A stretch of 64,000 bases of DNA from Promerops cafer (lineage: Eukaryota; Chordata; Aves; Passeriformes; Nectariniidae), in NCBI GenBank assembly GCA_013398275.1, contig VZSE01009355.1, positions 124,001-188,000 of the forward strand, given 5' to 3'. The position numbers were made by a program, and so were the translations under genes. The notes under the pieces are model-generated. The model was not told the DNA's origin. It worked only from the letters and a program-made list of their open reading frames with translations, and did no database searches. Each line of letters starts with the position of its first letter. Within the stretch, counting starts at the first letter, position 1. Below are positions 45,558-57,881 of the stretch, piece by piece.

Positions 45558-45708
45558 ACAGATATAGATATAGATTAGATATAGATATAGATATAGATAT
45601 AGATATAGATATAGATATAGATAGATAGATATAGATATATAGATATATAGACATATAGATATATAGATATATCTATATATAGATATATAGATATATAGAT
45701 ATATGTAT
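45558..45708. repeat. (GATATA)n hexanucleotide microsatellite beside a CR1 tail
   Basis: About 150 bases of GATATA units grading into GATA and ATATAG variants. On the plus strand the regular part gives alternating Ile-Asp codons. Its position next to the CR1 3' end suggests expansion from the simple-sequence tail or target. Confidence 0.95.
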
Positions 45709-47133
45709 AAAGTTATCCAACAGTTCCAATCAATATTTCTTTTTCTTCAGACATGCACACACACTGAGTTTTTTGGTAAATACCCTCAGCCTTCTTTTGC
45801 CGTCTTTTGCAGAACAATTTTCCTTCTCTTTTGCAAAACAAATCATTCCAAAAGCTGGAGCAGCATAAACTGGTACTGTTTTTCCATGCATAATGCAATC
45901 CTTGATGCTTCTTTTACAAGTTGGCTCTGATTGCCTTTTGTCAAATTTTGCCTGTAGTCCTCAATTATCTCCTGTGTCTGCATATTCCTATGGGTCTGTG
46001 GTTTGGTAACCCAGTCAGCTGTGGTTGTCTTCTGTTTTTCCTCCAAAACATGCAATTGTTTTGTTTCTGCTGTGCAACCTGGAAATTTTTCCTTTTTTTC
46101 CCCCCCTCTCTAGACATAAATCAGGAGTTTGTAGTATTCTTTTTTTTTTCCTTCAGTTTGATGTCTCTGTGCCCCAGCATCATCTGAGTAGATGAAGTCC
46201 ACAAGCTCCCCTGAAATTTCCTGAAAAAAGTGTCAAATATGTTGTGTATAAAAAGGTTTCTCCCGATTTTTTTTATCTTTATATGATGCTGATACCTTTC
46301 AAAATTTCTTTACCACTGTCTTGTTCTCCTTCTCCAGATACCATGATAATGAAATAAATCTATGACCTCTGACCAAGCCCCCAAGACAAAAAAGACACAA
46401 TTATTGCTGCTTATGTCATTTTTCAATGCATTCCTTATTTTCGTCAGAAGGCAAATTCTTGTTCAAATCCCTTCTGTTTGACTTCAGGAAAGGTTAGGCT
46501 CTTTGAGGACCTTTGGCATCTCTATTTTCTCATCATCTTTCTTGTCTTCATGCTTTACATACGTTCTTCTTTTCTCATTTTTCTACTTCTACAACACACT
46601 GTGCCTTGGTGAGGGTTAGACAGAACTAAGACCAAAAAAAAAGGAAATTAAGGGAAAAGGCATCACTGCATTCCTCTTTCAAAAAGACTGAAATTGAAAC
46701 CATCTTTAATGGTTAAAATCAAGGTTTTGGGGTATTTTTTCAAAGTTCTTTAGAGTCGCAGAAACAGAATTGCTTTATCAGATTTCTGCACTGCATCTCC
46801 ATCTGCTTAATCAGATGATGATTTAACCATTTTGTTTACTTGCCTTCCCATTTCATTAAAGGCTTTTAGTGCCTTTGACCCTTGCTGTGTTCCCTCCTAG
46901 ATGTTTGTACAGATTTAGTACAATGGTTGTGTCTTCACCTCAGAATTCCTTCTTTGCAATCAAAATTGTGTCAACATTTCTTCAACCTTGCTTCTTTTGC
47001 TCTTGACAATATCTAATTTCCTGGCAATGAAAGCTTTTCTTCATGTGAAAAATAATAATAAAAAACCCTCAAACAGTAAAGAAATCCCAAACTTTAATCT
47101 ACAGCCTAAAATGTGAATTTAAAGAAAATTAAA
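45709..47133. other. Unique sequence, no gene recognised
   Basis: AT-rich and pyrimidine-rich; short chance ORFs only. Confidence 0.5.
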
Positions 47134-47482
47134 AGGGAGGGACTTTAAATATCATCTTATCCCACCCCCCTGCCATGGGCAGGGACACCTTCCACTAGCC
47201 CAGGTTGCTCAGAGCCCCATCCAACCTGGCCTTGGACACTTCCAGGGATGGGGCAGCCACAGCTTCTCTGGGCAACCTGTGCCAGGGCCTCAGCACCCTC
47301 ACCACCTTTCTTCCCAATATCCCATCTAACCCTGCTCTCTGTCAGTGTGAAGCCATTCCCCCTTGTCCTGTCACTCCAGGCCCTTGTCAAGAGTCTCTCT
47401 CCATCCTTCCTGTGGGCTCCCTTCAGGCACTGGAAGGCCACAGTGAGGTCATTTCTCTTCTCCAGGCAGAACAACGCCCAAT
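47134..47482 (-). mobile_element. CR1 LINE 3' part lacking its tail
   Basis: Starts at AAGGGAGGGACTTTAAATAT, so the terminal CACAGAAT tail has been lost or replaced. It continues with CCCTGCCATGGGCAGGGACA, CAGCTTCTCTGGGCAACCTG and CATTCCCCCTTGTCCTGTCA through CTCTTCTCCAGGCAGAACAA. The overlapping 123-codon minus and 96-codon plus frames are CR1-derived. Confidence 0.95.
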
Positions 47483-47773
47483 TGTAAAGCAATAACTGCA
47501 TGGCTAAAGAATATTTCTGTTCCAACAAATATTTTCATATCTATTTTTTTATCATACTTAATTTTCAACATTTATTTAGAAGCAACTGGGAGCCAGACCA
47601 GACTGTCTCTCTGTTGGGGAATTCTGGAAGAGCAGGCACATCTTATTTCTTTTTATTTTTGTGTCTTCTGATGCTTACTTGCCCTGAAATAATTTGAAGA
47701 CAACTTTCCTTTCTAGTTCAGAAGGAAGATCAATCTGTTGACCTGTTTAATTTTATTTACTGTATGTTGCAGT
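47483..47773. other. Unique AT-rich sequence
   Basis: Nothing recognised apart from the pyrimidine-rich approach to the exon-like block that follows. Confidence 0.4.
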
Positions 47774-47929
47774 GAGGGAAGCACTTGTTCACAGTGTAAA
47801 CCTGGGATCTTCAGTGATGATGGCTCAGTTTGTACAGTCTTACTCAGTGCCTCTGTAAACCCAGCAAACTCAAAGGTTTATAGTGAGGGCCTGATACTGG
47901 AAAAGAAATGCAATTATCTGACTTGCTGA
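47774..47929 (+). other. Exon-like block with cysteine-rich peptide
   Basis: The sequence TTTATTTACTGTATGTTGCAG is a plausible acceptor. The frame then reads EGSTCSQCKPGIFSDDGSVC followed by TVLLSASVNPANSKVYSEGL and ends at TGA 47927-47929. The spacing C-x2-C-x-PG-x-F-x-DG-x2-C resembles short repeats of extracellular proteins (EGF-like or GCC2/GCC3-type). Only one such repeat is visible, with no clear donor, and I cannot tie it to a family. It may be an isolated exon, a pseudogene remnant or chance. Confidence 0.22.
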
Positions 47930-48478
47930 TCAGTTCAGCTGTTTCAGAGGGATCAGCAGTCGGTGAGAGTTAAAGTCATGCTATCGGAGAAGAGTGGGAC
48001 CAAAGCTTTCAGGCTCTTTCACCCACAACAAGCTGGAACTTGCACTCACATAGAGCTTTAAGTGAGTAAATTCCTTTCATCACCTGGTTGTAGAAGGGTG
48101 TGCATCTGAAAAATGCAGCCCTTCTCACTGGGCATGGGTATGTGGGGATTTTTTCCCCAAAGAAAAATGTCCTGCCTTTTTATCGGGTGAGAATCTTCAA
48201 GTCATGCACTGAAGATACCAGGTGACAGACAGCTAGTGCTCACCACAGAAAAATCCCTTAAACTTCTTTAAAGAGAATTGGACCAGCTTTACCATGTGTG
48301 TTTGAATTGCCAGGTTGTACTAGGATCAACTCACCGGGATGTGTGTTTTCATTTTGAACCCTTGCTCTGCAAATATCTTGGGGTGGGAATTTGTCAGGCA
48401 GTGGTCTGCCCGTGTCATAATGAATTCACACCCAAACCAGTTTGAACGAATGCTTTAAGGAAGATTCCTTGAGCTGTA
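47930..48478. other. Unique sequence, no gene recognised
   Basis: No exon or repeat recognised. Confidence 0.45.
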
Positions 48479-48504
48479 ATTAGTAATGCATTGCTAGAAC
48501 CCAG
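48479..48504. repeat. 26-bp direct repeat, copy 1
   Basis: ATTAGTAATGCATTGCTAGA plus ACCCAG recurs 61 bases downstream with two differences. The core includes the palindrome ATGCAT in the first copy. Confidence 0.9.
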
Positions 48505-48539
48505 GTACTGCACATTTAAATACTCCTCCACTGGCTTTT

Positions 48540-48565
48540 ATTAGTAACGCATTGCTAAAACCCAG
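48540..48565. repeat. 26-bp direct repeat, copy 2
   Basis: ATTAGTAACGCATTGCTAAA plus ACCCAG, 24 of 26 bases identical to 48479-48504. A CATTCACTCACTCATTCATT short-unit tract follows at 48586-48605. Confidence 0.9.
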
Positions 48566-48585
48566 CACAGCCCTCTGACATCCAT

Positions 48586-48605
48586 TCACTCACTCATTCA
48601 TTCAC
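48586..48605. repeat. (CATT/CACT)n short tract
   Basis: Five or so four-base units of CATT and CACT. Confidence 0.8.
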
Positions 48606-51600
48606 TGTTCCTTTTGTTTTGGGGAGCAAGTAGATTTCCTTATATTTTTCCATTTATACACTCAGCTCTTGGGGTATAAGCTGATTTCCTCAGATGAACA
48701 GAACATTTCTGAGGGATTTCAGTTGAAAAAAACTTCATTTTTCAAGGATCAGGTGCAAAGCTGTTTTGGCCTCTGTCTCCAAAGCACCACAATATAAATT
48801 TTGTGGACACATTGATACAAACCACTTTTCTATTTACACATAAAAATTCCATTTATGTTGACCTATGTAGTTTCAGCTTATAGGTGATACCCCTGCTTTA
48901 AAAAAGAAATTAAGTACAGTTTGAGAAATGAAACATTTTGTCATTAACAGGAAAAAAAAAAAGAAAATAATTTTGCCAGTGGTCAGTCCCCCTTTTTGGT
49001 TTGCTTTCCATAATAACTCCTTCAAGCTCATGCACTTTTAAGGGAATTTTGGACTTTGATCTGAGGGTGGATATTGTAAATTTGTAAAAATAAGTAGCTG
49101 TATGGGGACTTCTTGAAAGTGGAGGGTCTTGGAGAGGATGGCACAAACCCATTCCACCCATTGAGCAGTACAGCCTGATGTTTTGGAATATCCAGCTAAG
49201 CAAGGAGTAAGGTAATTGTGACCAAGCACCAAAAGAGACGTGGCAAAATGGCTCCCCTTTTCCAAGAGGGGAGCCTGCAGATCTTTGAGGATGCCGGAAT
49301 CTTTGCTGGCAGCAACTGGTAGGAGCTCAAAGAAGAGGGAAAGGAGGATGAAGCGTTGCCAAAACAGGCTCCAAAGTGTCTTGCTGTGACTCTGACCAAG
49401 TGCTTACAACAAACTGTCCAGGAATAAGTTCCAGCTCAAAAAAAGCAGTCACTTCATGGAGGTTATTTGGCACGCCTGCCTGAATAACAAACACACTGGG
49501 GTGGTGGCAGGGCTGTCATAATTCACTTAAAACTAGTCCTCAAAGCTGAATTTCACCCTTACAGAGACCCGGCTTTGAGCTCATCTTCCTCTTAGGGCCT
49601 ATTTTTCCAAGAGCTCAGCCTTAGTCCAGCCTCCTCCCCAGTCTTGTAACAGAGTGAGCTTCAGACAGAAGGAAAAAGGGGAATTCACTGAATATTTTAA
49701 TATTTTTGACATATTCATTCATTTCTCTACACCTTAATGCTCTGCATTGATCCGGTGATATCTGGGCCATGTGTGGTGGTGCCAGCAGTTTCCAAATTTG
49801 TGCAAATACCCATGAAACATGGCTTGTTATGCATAGCTTGGCAGTTCAGTGTAGAGAGTCTGCCAAAAGGAGACAGGAGTCTTATCAGAAGGAGACAGGA
49901 AATTCTCAAGCAAATTTGGGAGTTGACTTTTGAGTTAGGAGTGTTGACAGGCGCAGATCCCTCTGTCTGGCAATTATCAACTCTTCCTCTCATAACTACA
50001 GGGAAAATCCAAGTACCTCAAATTTTGACTGGGCAGGAGGTGTGTCCACGATATGATTTTCCAGAGCCATTCTATTTCTGCAGTTCTGGTTCTGACCTCA
50101 GTCCAAAAGTGCAAGGGTCACATTTCCCTGCTCCAGAGATCTCAGACCAAGTTTTGTTGCTTATTAATGATTTCCACCCAAACATGGTAGAAGTTTCTAA
50201 GCATGTCTGACTAAACTATGACATTGTCAAAATGTGAATACAACATTTAATCTGGATTTAAAACCTTGCCTAAGAAATGTGTGAGGTGCTGCTGCAAGTC
50301 AGTAGGTTGGTTTCCCTGTCAGGTGTGTGTGTTCTTTTTCTCAGCCATACATCACTTGGCTCTGCCAAATACCTACATAGCTGTGACCAGCTCTAGCCAC
50401 AGGGATGTTCATCTCTTTGTTTTAGTGTCTTGTAGGATTGCTTCAGCACCAGACAATGCATTCAGGCACTGGCAGGAGTAGGATCGGACACAAGGTGAAT
50501 GACAAATTCTCTTGAAGTGGAAAACTTGCTTGATTTTCCGCTAAATTATTCTGTCCCTATTGGCAGTTTGCTATTTCCACAGACTTGGCTCATAAATATT
50601 GGATGTCTGCCTAGCTGGGAAATTGCATTTCCATTTTCAACACCTGCTATGTGCTAGACTTCTATGAGAGTGCTTAGCTGGCTCTCTGCAAAGAGGGGGT
50701 GCTTACAGTTAGTGTTGTTACCTGTGAGTGTTTTTAAAATGTGCTTAATTCTCACGCCAGTTTTACCTTTCCAAAACAACTCCAGTTTCCTATGAATTTT
50801 GAAGTATTGGTGAGATTCTTACCAGAGTTTTTGCTGTTCTTACACCACCGTATCTGATGCAGACACAGAAGATTCCGTGCTCTTCCCTTATAGACCCAGG
50901 GTCGGATATTCCTGGCTGGTATCTCCCTCCACACGCAGCTTTCACAGTGTGTTTGTTAAGGAGTGTTTAGGAAGAGGCTATGTTTGCATTTCATGGCACT
51001 GTATGTATAGAGGCCACAGAGAATTCAGCAGATCCACTGAGGTGTTATGTAAACAGAGGATATTTATGATAATCGCAATTATACGCGGTTGCATAGAATT
51101 ATTCATGGAAGCTCAGAAACCATCGTTGCATATTTTGTTTACCAGATCTCAGTAACTATTTTAGTAAGACGGGCTCAGGGCTAAGTGCATTCCCTGACAG
51201 GCTGGCAAACCTGGATTTCTGCCCATACACAGCACGGGTACAGAATCAGTTTCATATTCTGGGTTTTTCTTACACAGTGAGTCACAAATAAGCAAAGGAA
51301 GGAAAAAAGTTTAGGAAAAACTTAAGCCAGTTGTTTTGGTGGTAGGTTTTGGGGATTTTTTAAGATCTATTATCTTCTGCGGTCCAGTGAGTTTGTAAAG
51401 ACAATGAATTCAGAAACAGGCATTAATGCAAAACTTGAAATAACATATCACAGTGTTTCTGTGCAAGTTTTTTCATCTATTGACCATAAATTTGCAAATA
51501 CATTTTTGTACATGAAGCACACCTCCCTCTCCTCTTGCAGCAGCCCTGGGAATCTCATAGAGTAAAAGATTCAGTCAAGAAAATCACATAGAACCATAAA

Positions 51601-54486
51601 TGGAAATAAAGAGATCACCATTTTCTTATTCACAAACTCTTCCCTGTAAATAAATGTTTATCCTGTTCTCAGCAGCATCCAGTGATGAAAACTGCATGTT
51701 TTCTAAGCAACCTGTTGCTGTTAGAAGGACACCCTGTGCCTGCCAGGTCCTTCAGCCAAGTGGTTCTTATCTTGCTGCATAGTCACATTAAGAGAGACAA
51801 AAATCTGTTCTGGCCACTTGAGCTCATGGGGTTTTGGCTCATATCTTAATTTTCTCCTCATGAAACAATCACTTAGAAAGACAGGTACAAGTGCAGGTCT
51901 CATTCTGTAGCAAGGCTGTACTAGTAACAGGATTTGGCTGGAAAATTAAGACACATTTGTTGAACAGGTCATTGATGGTTTCCGGAATCTTAGGATCTCT
52001 TACTTTCAATTGCACCATTCAACTTCGTCCTCAGGTTGAAGCACTTGAGCTCCCTCTCCATTTTTACATTTTTGGTAGTGCTGGAACCAACAGCACCGTG
52101 CAAAGCCTCACCTGCTGCTTCTCACAACTGCATCATGTAGGCAAGGTTCCTCCTCCATCTGGTACAACCATGAAAAATAGAAGGATAGAGTTCAAATGAC
52201 TGATGAGCAGAGTGGCAGGAGATTCCTGTACCTAATGCATTTGTTGCTATAGCCTTCAAGTATGGGTTTAGCTTACAGCTGGCGGAAGAATAAAGATGAA
52301 AATGCAATTTCCTGCCTCTCAGACTGAGTGAAATACACCTGGGAGTGAACAGGACTAGGGAACACAATTTACTGGAGTCCCTGAAATGGAGGCTGGGTGG
52401 CACATAAGTTTTGCTGCTTTTCATAGGAGCACATTTATCTGCTGTGTTCTTTCCTCTGGGCTCTGCTAGAGGTTATCACTGCCCTAGCTTTTATGCTAGT
52501 TTCAAACATTTACACATTAATCAGCAGAGATATGGCACTGAATCTTTCCTTGAAATGTCTGCATATTTACTGTCTTGCATGACATATGTATATATCATTA
52601 CTGGATGTTGATAAGAACAAACCAGAAGGAAATATTTAACAGACCCAAACAAGCACTATACTTAGCATGTGATTTATAGGCTTAAAATGGAGTCCAAATG
52701 CTAGTGGTGGGAGCCTTGTAAGCTGCATGTGCAGTATTGTGTTCTGCATCAGCACTTAAAAATGAAAAATTAAACATCGGCTCCATTTACTTGGGCTACA
52801 ATGAATATCTTCAGTGCTTTATGAATTACTGAGGTGTGCTTATGTGCCAAGATAAAAGCAAACTAAAAAAACCCCGAACACGTACAAGAAAACTCCTCTC
52901 TCCACTTGACAAGACTTTTTGAGTCAGAGACCAACATGTGCTTATGCCATCACAGTCTGGATAAGGCACAACAGAGCATTGCAGAGTACATGAAAGCAAA
53001 TTAATTCACTGGGAAAGTCCTCTGCAGGTCACTCCTGGAAGGCAAAGAAAGTGATCTCCATGTTCAGCCCTCTCCAAAATAATCACCCAGAAGCAATTCT
53101 GAAGGTCAAGAGGTCTCAGAAGAAGGTGGAACCAATGGAAAAAAGTTCCAGTGTCAGACTTTAATCTGTGACAGCTAAAACTGGGGATTTAACACATTAC
53201 AGGACTGAAGGAGCGGAGTGGAGAGTTTTCATACAAAAGGAAAGCACAAACAGATAGAACCTGCCTTCAGAGAAAGTAAGAAGTACTATTTCTTTTCTGA
53301 CCACTCTGGAAGCAAAGATACTAGAACCCTAAAGACCAATCCAGATGAAGTTAGTGGAGAGATTCCTAAGTATTTTGGTGGATTTTGGGGTTACACTGAA
53401 CTTCTTTATATGTTTAATGGACAAGCTGCTGGCATGTGGGTTGGGGGGATCCAGTCCTGTCCGTCTTATTCCAGAAATTAGGCAAACAGTTGATCACAGA
53501 CCTAGAGGTTCATGGCCTGCTTGTCCCGTGGAAAAAAATAGGTGGGCTTTTGGGATGCTGATAATTTTCTTGCTCTCTCCTCTTCCCAAGGCTTGTGGAA
53601 ACTGGAAAGCAGGCTCAAAGCAAGGTAAAATGTTGAGGCAGATTGGAATCAAGAACAAGTTATGCTGGCTAGTGCTTGGGGAGACAAGAAGCATCACTGA
53701 GATGGAGTGTTTACAGAAAAAAGTCCCACAGCTCATATTTGTATTATGCATTTATAAATTCCTGGAACTCAATTTTATAGGGTTTTTGATTAATGGCTGT
53801 GCTGCAGTTCAGCTCCAGGCCTATTGAACTTACTGTACTGGAACTGAGCAAGACGTGCACAAGCCAAATATGAGCACTACTACTGGACTGTGATTTAAAG
53901 GTGGTTCTTTGCTCAAAGGCAATGCTGGGGTGGCTCTGCTTATTGTACACATAGAGATCAAAGTCAAAGCAGGGCCTCTCAGCAGCCTTCTTAAAATCAG
54001 TGTCAGGGATGTGTTTGTTTCAGATACCTCCACAGCAGAAGAGCTGAAGAACAATGAAAAGCATTGTGATTTCCCCAACACCTTTACAGCAGAGCAGGTG
54101 CAGAGCTTGTTGATGTATGGATTCTCCTAATTATGTATTTATGTCACTTCCATCACAGTATTTTCCAGGAACATGGCCAAATGCTCTATTTCCTTGTGCT
54201 GGTCTTGCATGCCAAGTGTTCCTACACTGTGGTATTTGACATTAGTGCTGTTTCTCCCACACTTCAAAGAAGACATCTGTGGTTATGGCTGGCAAATGCC
54301 AACTTAATTGTTGATTATCATGGTAATGTAGTCAAAGCCGTCTCATTCTGCCGAGGTGGGAGTCACTTCATTAATTACAGTCCTTATGGCTATTAGGATT
54401 TGTGAGGCAAAACGGGATGCCTCTAATTTATTGGTGTGCCAACTGGAGTCAAATGAAGGCAATGTGAAAAACAACAGCAACAACAA
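48606..54486. other. Unique sequence, no gene recognised
   Basis: About 5.9 kb without a visible CR1 or other repeat. Plus-strand frames of 157 codons (49737-50210) and 160 codons (53345-53827) have no recognisable domain, no splice context that I could see, and antisense competitors. They are most likely chance. Confidence 0.45.
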
Positions 54487-54575
54487 CCAAAAAAAAAAAA
54501 AACCAAAAACCCAAAAAAAAAAAAAACCCCCCCCCCCCCCCCCCAAAAAAAAAAAAAAAAAACACCAAAAAAAGC
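54487..54575. repeat. A/C homopolymer block (A14-C18-A18)
   Basis: A runs broken by CC, then about 14 A, 18 C (54527-54544) and 18 A. The minus strand has an 18-G run. It generates artefactual Lys/Pro and Phe/Gly frames on the two strands. Exact run lengths are unreliable in assemblies. Confidence 0.9.
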
Positions 54576-57500
54576 ACACAAACCACACCCAAAACTGGAT
54601 GGGAAACCTGAAGATTTGCCAACTTTAAGAGAAACTTCTACAGACCACACCATGGCCTGTGGTCTTCCCAGATGATACAGCTTTCAACTGCAAGATGGAA
54701 TCACTTCAGAAGGTGAAATATCCATTTGATCCCAGAGCTGGGATATGGGAACAGGATATTTCACCCAGCCTCCTGCAATCACTTCTAGCAGGAAATAAAA
54801 CAAAAGATTGATAATTATTGTTGATAATGCAAATCTTTAAAAATACGAGAGATCCTTTGAAAACATAGGATCCAGGCAATTAAATCTGTTCCACCTCTTT
54901 TCTTTCTGAGTGTAGCAGAAGTTTGAAGCTCCATGTCTCTTCTTGCGTGCACTGTATAACAACAACAACAAAAGGAGCCCACTCACCCCTGCACACAGAG
55001 TAAATCCTGGAAAACTGAATTTTCAGGTAAAAATTAATGCTGGAAATTTTTTTCTAAGAAAGAGTTTCTCCTCTAGGGGTTTGGCTTTGCATTTATAAAA
55101 ACAAGAAACAGTTGCAATGATGCTGGCTTACTAAGTAGCCCCAGATGAAAAAAAAAGTTAGGAGGTATAAAGTTGCTTAAATTCATTTAATTACACTTTT
55201 GCAGTGTAATGGGCTTAATATGAAGACAAACTTAGTCTGGTTTTAATGAAAATGTTACTAGTTTTTATGACTGCTTGCACTTGGATGAATGTCCTTTATT
55301 GTTAAATATAAGTATTATACATAGGTAATTAGCATGATCTATTTAAAGAATTACATCTTCTTTTTATTTTAAAGGCGTTCCTTCAATATTCATTCTCAAT
55401 TAACTTCATTTTTTCTTAGCTCTTCTTATTTTCTTCGAGCTTTGCAAAGCATAGTGGTTGTGATTTCCTACTCAGGGCACTATTTTGAAAGATGAACTGT
55501 GTGGAGTGACTCACGTGTTTCCTTTTAAAGGAAACTTTCATTCATGTCTGTTGAAATCCTTGCTTCCAGATGGTTCAAATATAAAGTAGCATTTTTCTTT
55601 CCGTGCCACACTGTGATGGTTCAGTCACAACCGAGGGCTGTCAAGCAAATGGGACCCTGATTTGTTATTTCAGAAGTCCCTGCTGCACAATTTAAGGGTG
55701 CCAAGTGGGCCAGCCACCAGTCAGACACTGCAGCAGACAGTCAAGCTCCAATAGGAGTGACAGACAGTCATAAAGTTGCCATTTTCATGGGAGAATTCTG
55801 GTTAAAAAAAATAAATAAATAAAAAATTACAATCTGAGTGCATTAACCCTGGAGGAAAAAAAGAGGTGCTTTAGAGAGGAAAGGAAAAGATATTGAAAGT
55901 GTGTTCATATATCTACAGACTGCCAAGATTTTGGATTCATACACATTCCCAGGCTTTCAAAGTGGGAATGAGGTGAGGTTGTGTATTTGAAAGTACAGAA
56001 GTTAGAGTTTAGCCTGAGGATGCAGAAGACCGTTTACACTGGATAGTTCAGGTTCACAAACTGGTGACCTGTGCCACCTTGGATGCCACATCAGGGAGTA
56101 CTGGGGAGCACAAGGTGGAGGAAACACAAGTAATCTCACTTCTCACCTCCCAGAATTTAGGGTGTCCTTGACAGAGCATTGAGATGAATGATGTGAAGAG
56201 ATGAGAGCCCCCACTGCTTGGTCTTGCTGTGGGTTTGGTGGGTTTAGGGGATAAATTCCAGTCTCCAATATCTTAACATTTGGTGCTACTGAAAACACAA
56301 AGGATTAGGGAATACCAGAGGGATTGTGTATTTTCATCCTGACTCATTAAGTAATTCTGAGTAAGTGTTCCCAAAGGTTTCCCCAGTGTTTCTGACAGCT
56401 TTATCAGTCCAATTCCATCTCTCCAAAAGGAGACAGACAGATAGACTCCCACTAACTTCTTGTTAGCTAGACTGGTCCTGAGATGTGCTGCATGCAGGAT
56501 GCACAGCTGTTTGCTTAGAAGCATGAAAATAGCTAAAATCATATTGAGAAAGTGCATGGAGGCTCATTAATTGGATTTTTTTTCGAGTTGTATTCATTTG
56601 ATGGTTCATGTTTCTGGCTGTCAATTAGAAACCAATGACTGATAGAAAAAGTCATAAAAGATTGAAAAAACCACAGGATCACAGGCTCTGATTATGTCAT
56701 GTAAGCTGTGTGACAGGAGAACAAGGACAGTCTGCTTTTGGGATCAGTGAAACTATGACTACTTAACACTATTCATACTTGTAATTTACTTCTCTATGTC
56801 CATTTTTAGGGTAGTAAGTTTTTTCTCACTGACATACTTTAGGAACTAGATACAACTTTGATGCTTTCCTGTGTGAGCTATTGTGAAAATGGGAGGAGAG
56901 GACTTGCAGAAATACTGCAGTGATTCTATCCCTAACCAAGAGACATTTTTTTTTTCAGAACAAAATTATCAGCTAAAGGTAATTCTACACAGACAGCATG
57001 TGCTAAATCCCTTAGTGTTCCAATTTATCTTTGTAGGGAATAAAAAACCGGATTGTCTTTTTTATCAATCCCACATTCCAGGGAAGCTGCGTCTTTGACA
57101 GATTACGTAGGAGCAGGACTTTTCCAGCTGGTAGATGCACTCATCCCATTAATTCTCCTCAAATACCTTTCCTGTCTAAAAATGCTGAGCCATTTTCTAA
57201 GGCTGTCGAAGGATGGGGACTTTAAAGTCATTGTCACTTCCCGGAGTGTTAGAGAGCTCTTTGGTTATTCATCCTGAAAGCTGCAAAGGCAGCAAAACAT
57301 CTTTGTCAATTGAGGGGGTGAGCAGTTCTATCAGAGTTTGGAAATCCTGCCTATCCATACTGGTTTTCCCCCTTTTTTTCTGAAGATTATTCACTGAAAG
57401 GAAATGAACACATTTATAGTCTTTCTTGAACTAAGATCTTGTCTAAGCCATCACTGTGAGGTTTTACATGTAGGAGGAGCAGATCCACAAGAAAACTTCA

Positions 57501-57752
57501 TTACTGTGATCACCCCAAACATTTTCACCCTGATAACAAAGGGAGTCAGCACACAAGGTTTCCATGGTTACACAGGGCTATGTAAATACTTTACAGAGAA
57601 TTAAGAGGGTTACTTTTTTTTTAAACTGAAATTGATACTGCATGGCCTTTTGTAAAAACAAATAAGGAGCTGGGATCAAAAATTAGTGTCCGGATAAATT
57701 TTATTAGCAAAATCAGTATCATGATTTACATAGACAAGCCAAAATATGTGAA
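54576..57752. other. Unique sequence, no gene recognised
   Basis: It includes a short AAAT tract at 55805-55826. No repeat family, exon or RNA gene recognised. Confidence 0.5.
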
Positions 57753-57881
57753 AGCCAGGTTGGATGGGGCTCTGAACAACCTGGGATAGTGGAAGGTGTT
57801 CCTGCCCATGGCAGGGGTTTGGAATGAGATGATCTTTAAGGTGCCTTCCAGGCAGTTATGTGGTTCTGTGATCCTATGATC
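57753..57881 (+). mobile_element. Short CR1 LINE 3' end
   Basis: CCAGGTTGGATGGGGCTCTG, CCTGCCCATGGCAGGGGTTT, AGATGATCTTTAAGGTGCCT and a TGGTTCTGTGATCCTATGAT tail give about 130 bp of plus-strand CR1. Confidence 0.93.

Noticed and set aside
49737..50210. 157-codon plus-strand ORF
   Set aside because: Looks protein-like at first reading but matches no domain, lacks splice or promoter context and has an overlapping antisense frame.
53345..53827. 160-codon plus-strand ORF
   Set aside because: No domain recognised; an 85-codon antisense frame is also open; likely chance.
54343..54653. Gly/Phe-rich or Lys/Pro-rich small proteins
   Set aside because: Translation of the A/C homopolymer block.
55573..55590. 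tRNA B-box-like GGTTCAAAT
   Set aside because: No A-box, acceptor stem pairing or T-stem around it.
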